Shown: positions 61,158 to 64,000 of the stretch, one piece after another
How the letters are laid out: every line of letters starts with the position of its first letter
Numbering within the stretch: the first letter of the stretch is position 1
Source: Chryseobacterium angstadtii
Lineage (GTDB): Bacteria; Bacteroidota; Bacteroidia; Flavobacteriales; Weeksellaceae
Direction: 5' to 3'
Assembly (NCBI RefSeq): GCF_001045465.1
Contig: NZ_LFND01000002.1
Location: 310,001-374,000 of the forward strand
Length of the DNA: 64,000 bases
Made by a program: the position numbers and the translations under genes
The notes under the pieces: generated by a model
Told to the model about the DNA's origin: nothing
Databases searched by the model: none
What the model saw: only the letters and a program-made list of their open reading frames with translations

Positions 61158-61535
61158 ATGAAAAAACATTTTTTATTAGCAGCTTTTGCCTCTCTGATAT
61201 TGGTTTCCTGTAATAACGAAGGAAGCGCCGTGAATACTGTGGAAACGATGAAAACTCCGCAAATGGAGAAATTCGACAAAGCTTTTAAGAGTCTGGGAGA
61301 TCCGCAAAACAGACCTACCGAGGAAGAGAAAAAAAGAAATACTTCTGAACTGAGTGACAGAAGAAAAGCGCTTCTGGTTCCAGCATCCAAAGAACTGATC
61401 CTCTCCACAGGCGTTACAGAAGCTGAAATCACCAGAAAAACAGGTAACGACATGAGCCAGATCATTGTTTGGGCTACCGAGATCTATATCCAGAAAAGTG
61501 ATGAGATCCGTAAAAACATTAAATCTGAGAAATAA
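61158..61535 (+). CDS. Family A short lipoprotein, copy A4
   Basis: A 125-residue copy with lipobox LVSC. It has the ETMKTPQ/DPQN N-terminal form shared only with A5, but AEITRKTGND near the C-terminus, shared only with A3. This mosaic suggests recombination between copies. B5 follows after 21 bases. Confidence 0.7.
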   Translation: MKKHFLLAAFASLILVSCNNEGSAVNTVETMKTPQMEKFDKAFKSLGDPQNRPTEEEKKRNTSELSDRRKALLVPASKELILSTGVTEAEITRKTGNDMSQIIVWATEIYIQKSDEIRKNIKSEK

Positions 61536-61556
61536 ACACTAACCCTAAATTACAAT

Positions 61557-62102
61557 ATGAAAAAACTAAGCATTATTCTAGGTATTCTGGCAGGAATAAG
61601 CATTTACGCGCAATCCTCCACGCTGGTCATTAATAACTACAGCGCTTATGATGCCGCAGGGAGATTTATGACGGTAGGATCAGCTGGTTCCGGATCTTCT
61701 CAGCCTTATATGTATGCCAATCCAAATTCGCCTTACAGTGTATATACTATTCCTGCAGGAGGAAATACAAAATATGACAAGTTTGACAATACGGGCGCCA
61801 ACAACCCTATTCCCATTACCGAATGGTTTTACATTGACCCTTTAAACAGCGCCAATACAGGAAATTATCCCTATAATCACCCCATCATCACTGCAGTGAC
61901 TGCTGTGGATGAATGGATGGGATTTGCCTTTTCACTGACAGACAGTACAGGATACAGCTATGATAGTTTTGAGGTAGGAGATCCGGTACTTTCGGGAGGA
62001 TTTCTAAGTTCTACCCAAACGGGACCCAATACGGGTTCTTCTGCGGACTGGTTTACCATAACAACCCCGGGAGGACAGATCACCTATTTTCAGATCTTTT
62101 AA
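61557..62102 (+). CDS. Family B exported protein, copy B5 (cysteine-free subtype)
   Basis: A 181-residue copy with signal peptide ending SIYAQ. Like B2 it has no cysteine in the mature part and carries PYMYANPNSPYSVYTIPAGG, TGNYPYNHPII and a closing SADWFTITTPGGQITYFQIF. It starts STLVINNYSAYDAAGRF, the usual family opening. It pairs with A4, so the cysteine-free subtype is not tied to a particular A form. Confidence 0.7.
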   Translation: MKKLSIILGILAGISIYAQSSTLVINNYSAYDAAGRFMTVGSAGSGSSQPYMYANPNSPYSVYTIPAGGNTKYDKFDNTGANNPIPITEWFYIDPLNSANTGNYPYNHPIITAVTAVDEWMGFAFSLTDSTGYSYDSFEVGDPVLSGGFLSSTQTGPNTGSSADWFTITTPGGQITYFQIF

Positions 62103-62153
62103 TTACTCATTGGATTATCAACTGATTTACAATTCATTTAAAAAAATCTAACT

Positions 62154-62531
62154 ATGAAAAAACTATTGCTATCGGCTGTTTTTGCTATGCTCACTTTAAC
62201 ATCATGCAGTAACGAGAGTTCTGCCATAAATACTGTAGAAACAATGAAAACTCCGCAAATGGAGAAATTCGACAAAGCTTTTAAAAGTCTGGGAGACCCA
62301 CAAAACAGACCTACCGAGGAAGAGAAAAAAAGAAATACATCCGAACTGAGTGACCGAAGAAAGGCTCTTCTGGTTCCAGCCTCTAAAGAACTAATCCTTT
62401 CCACAGGCGTTACAGAAGCTGAACTCACCAGAAAAACAGGAGGAGATATGAGCCAGATCATCGTTTGGGCTACCGAGATCTATATCCAGAAAAGTGACGA
62501 GATCCGTAAAAATATTAAATCCGAAAAATAA
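62154..62531 (+). CDS. Family A short lipoprotein, copy A5
   Basis: A 125-residue copy; lipobox LTSC followed by SNES. The N-terminal core is the ETMKTPQ/DPQN form of A4, while the C-terminal AELTRKTGGD is the A1 form. Again a mosaic. B6 follows after 5 bases. Confidence 0.7.
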   Translation: MKKLLLSAVFAMLTLTSCSNESSAINTVETMKTPQMEKFDKAFKSLGDPQNRPTEEEKKRNTSELSDRRKALLVPASKELILSTGVTEAELTRKTGGDMSQIIVWATEIYIQKSDEIRKNIKSEK

Positions 62532-62536
62532 ATCTC

Positions 62537-63079
62537 ATGAAAAAATTACTTACCATAATAGGAATGGCTGTTTTTTCTCTGGGATATTCGCAAGGGACAA
62601 TTATTCTGAATAATTACTCTAAATATGATTATCATGGGTTTCTGGTAGCCACCAATGCTACTGCCGGATGCTATCCCCGCGTAGGAAATGACGGTGTAAT
62701 TGTAGTTCCCGCCGAATCTCACACGGGCAATAATCAGGCTCTTGTGTATAAAGATTATCAGAACCAGTTTACTTCGTCTCTCTATCCTACTGCTAACTGG
62801 GTTGTGACACAAAACCCTACAGGATCTTCTATCATGCCCTGGAATGATGTGAACCTTGCACCCGGAAATACCATCTCCACCTCTACCAAATGGTATGCAA
62901 CTAAATTTGTAATGATGGAAGCAGGAACATTGACAGCCGCGCCTGATGATTTCCGGGCCAATATCAATATCATAAGCCCCTGTACTCCTGTGGCCAATGA
63001 TTATTTCGCGACACCTTCAGGAAATAACAGTGCAGAAATGTTTACCATAGGAGCTATCACCTACCTGCAGGTTTACTAA
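62537..63079 (+). CDS. Family B exported protein, copy B6 (two-Cys subtype)
   Basis: A 180-residue copy with signal peptide ending GYSQ. Mature start GTIILNNYSKYDYHGFLVA; cysteines in AGCYPRV and SPCTPVA. It has ESHTGNNQALVYKDYQNQF and LAPGNTISTSTKWYATKFVM, and ends EMFTIGAITYLQVY. It is followed by B7 without an A gene. Confidence 0.7.
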   Translation: MKKLLTIIGMAVFSLGYSQGTIILNNYSKYDYHGFLVATNATAGCYPRVGNDGVIVVPAESHTGNNQALVYKDYQNQFTSSLYPTANWVVTQNPTGSSIMPWNDVNLAPGNTISTSTKWYATKFVMMEAGTLTAAPDDFRANINIISPCTPVANDYFATPSGNNSAEMFTIGAITYLQVY

Positions 63080-63120
63080 AATATAATGTATCGCAGTATC
63101 TAAAATTAATTATATAAATC

Positions 63121-63672
63121 ATGAAAAAGATTTTAACAATACTAAGTTTTGCAGCAGCCATCACTACCTATGCTCAAGGAAGGTTAATTATAAACAATTA
63201 TACGCCTTATGATTTCCAGGGCCATGTCATTGCTCACGGCACGACTTCGCCCTGCTATCCGAGAGTAGTCAATAACACGATTATTACGGTTCCGGCTGAT
63301 GCTAATACAGGAAACGGGAATCATCTTCAATATGACAATTACAGGGATCAATTCGGCTCATCTCTCTACCCGATGGCTGACTGGAACGTTTCCACTTCCC
63401 CCAACAATAACAGTGTCGTCCCATGGAATGATTTGGGTATGATACCTGGCGGAACTCTTTCAAACACAACAAAATGGGGTGTAGCAAAATTTGGGATGGT
63501 GTATGCGGGTACCAATAATAATGTAGTTGGTTTCAGTGCTAATTTAGCCCTGGCAGGAAATGCCTGCTATGCCTCTCCTGACAACTTCACCACTTCTAAC
63601 GGTCTTAACAGCGGAGAAATTTTTGTAATTACCAGTGGAGGCACTGTTACCACTTACCTTCAGATGTATTAG
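63121..63672 (+). CDS. Family B exported protein, copy B7 (two-Cys subtype)
   Basis: A 183-residue copy and last gene of the array; signal peptide ends TYAQ. Mature start GRLIINNYTPYDFQGHVIA; cysteines in SPCYPRV and NACYASP. It contains DANTGNGNHLQYDNYRDQF and MIPGGTLSNTTKWGVAKFGM, and ends IFVITSGGTVTTYLQMY. Strongly similar to B3 and B6. Confidence 0.7.
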   Translation: MKKILTILSFAAAITTYAQGRLIINNYTPYDFQGHVIAHGTTSPCYPRVVNNTIITVPADANTGNGNHLQYDNYRDQFGSSLYPMADWNVSTSPNNNSVVPWNDLGMIPGGTLSNTTKWGVAKFGMVYAGTNNNVVGFSANLALAGNACYASPDNFTTSNGLNSGEIFVITSGGTVTTYLQMY

Positions 63673-63698
63673 ATGTATTAATAGTGTATTTTCAATTT

Positions 63699-63765
63699 CC
63701 TGAACCTGTGTTCAGGGAGTTAATCTAATCCACAATGAGGCTGTCCCAAAAGGGCAGTCTTTTTT
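63699..63765 (+). terminator. Terminator region of the A/B array
   Basis: A first hairpin CCTGAAC/GTTCAGG (63699-63716) has no T-run. A second, AGGCTGTCCC with GGGCAGTCT (63738-63760, one bulged T, 4-base loop), is followed by six T and should end the array transcript. Confidence 0.75.
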
Positions 63766-63918
63766 ACTGTCATTCAAATCTGTAATAAAGTAAAAATTAT
63801 AATAGAAATCATATAACAGCTCTATTTAAAAATCTGAAATACTATCCACAGAAAAAGATCAGCTTCAAACTACTATAAATTCTAGTTTTGATAATTTTTT
63901 AACAAAAATAAAATGAAT

Positions 63919-63926
63919 TACATTTG
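63919..63926 (+). promoter_or_regulatory. -7 element for the gene at the right edge
   Basis: TACATTTG matches TAnnTTTG, 37 bases before the ATG at 63964. A TTG lies 28 bases further upstream, longer than the usual spacing. Confidence 0.4.
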
Positions 63927-63963
63927 GATTTATAATAAATTTTATTAGTTTTATAAAAAAAAC

Positions 63964-64000
63964 ATGAAAAAAATATTATTTCCTTCCCTGCTTTTAGCAG
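63964..64000 (+). CDS. Start of an exported protein (cut by window edge)
   Basis: Twelve codons, MKKILFPSLLLA, the start of a signal peptide. The -7 element before it and the terminator behind the array suggest a new transcription unit. Whether it is another family A or B copy cannot be decided. Confidence 0.5.
   Translation, partial: MKKILFPSLLLA

Noticed and set aside
59253..62461. Minus-strand open frames opposite every A gene, with similar translations (VFLVSSASVTPVERISS)
   Set aside because: They recur only because the A genes are nearly identical at DNA level. They have no signal, start context or operon logic.
57656..63672. Toxin-immunity interpretation of the A/B array
   Set aside because: Immunity proteins normally vary with their toxins, whereas here the lipoprotein is constant and the secreted protein varies. 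No toxin motif was seen in B.

Overview
The window looks like a chromosomal segment of a Flavobacteriia member, most probably Chryseobacterium or a close Weeksellaceae relative. This rests on AT-rich DNA, start sites without Shine-Dalgarno sequences, Bacteroidetes-type promoter elements (TTG, 17-23 bases, TAnnTTTG), a type IX secretion C-terminal sorting domain, an Oar-like TonB-dependent receptor and the familiar flavobacterial look of the housekeeping proteins. Assignments come from reading the sequence and remembered family motifs; no database was searched.

Region 1 (1-20012, all minus strand) is a Wzx/Wzy-type surface polysaccharide locus. It is read from a full consensus promoter near 20.1 kb through a WbpM/CapD-type dehydratase, Wza, Wzc, a UDP-GlcNAc 6-dehydrogenase, an L-2-hydroxyglutarate oxidase homologue, WbpE, WbpD and WbpB homologues, a PIG-L deacetylase, an LpxD-like acyltransferase, Wzx, Wzy, a GT4 glycosyltransferase, a three-protein acetamidino-transfer set (N-acetyl sugar amidotransferase, HisH2, HisF2), a CapE/WbjB-type dehydratase and a second GT4 gene cut by the left edge. 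Together they predict a polymer containing a 2,3-diacetamido-uronic acid, an amidine group and probably a re-acylated amino sugar.

Region 2 (20.4-32 kb, minus strand) holds recX, glyA, a small arsenic operon (arsR, DUF6428, arsC) with two copies of a putative ArsR operator, a thioredoxin-reductase-like flavoprotein, a lipoprotein subclass B1 metallo-beta-lactamase, a GT39-family glycosyltransferase and a MacAB-like export operon whose three internal spacers are filled with 8-bp and 7-bp periodic repeats.

Region 3 (32.4-57.3 kb) has nrdB and nrdA separated by two small genes, three tandem exported proteins with phage tail-collar-like C-termini, an exported pair including an L-type-lectin-like protein, a TonB-dependent receptor, a leucine-rich T9SS substrate, a DUF72 protein, an HD phosphohydrolase/hydrolase pair, a ribokinase-like kinase, a DUF4241 protein, valS, a DUF1573 protein and a PPK2 kinase.

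Region 4 (57.4-63.8 kb, plus strand) is the most unusual part: a tandem array of five nearly identical short lipoproteins (family A) alternating with seven divergent Sec-exported proteins (family B), in the order A-B-B, A-B, A-B, A-B, A-B-B. I do not recognise either family. Constant A with variable B, mosaic differences among the A copies, and a repeated motif upstream make it the best candidate here for an undescribed surface system. No tRNA, rRNA, CRISPR array or insertion sequence was recognised.
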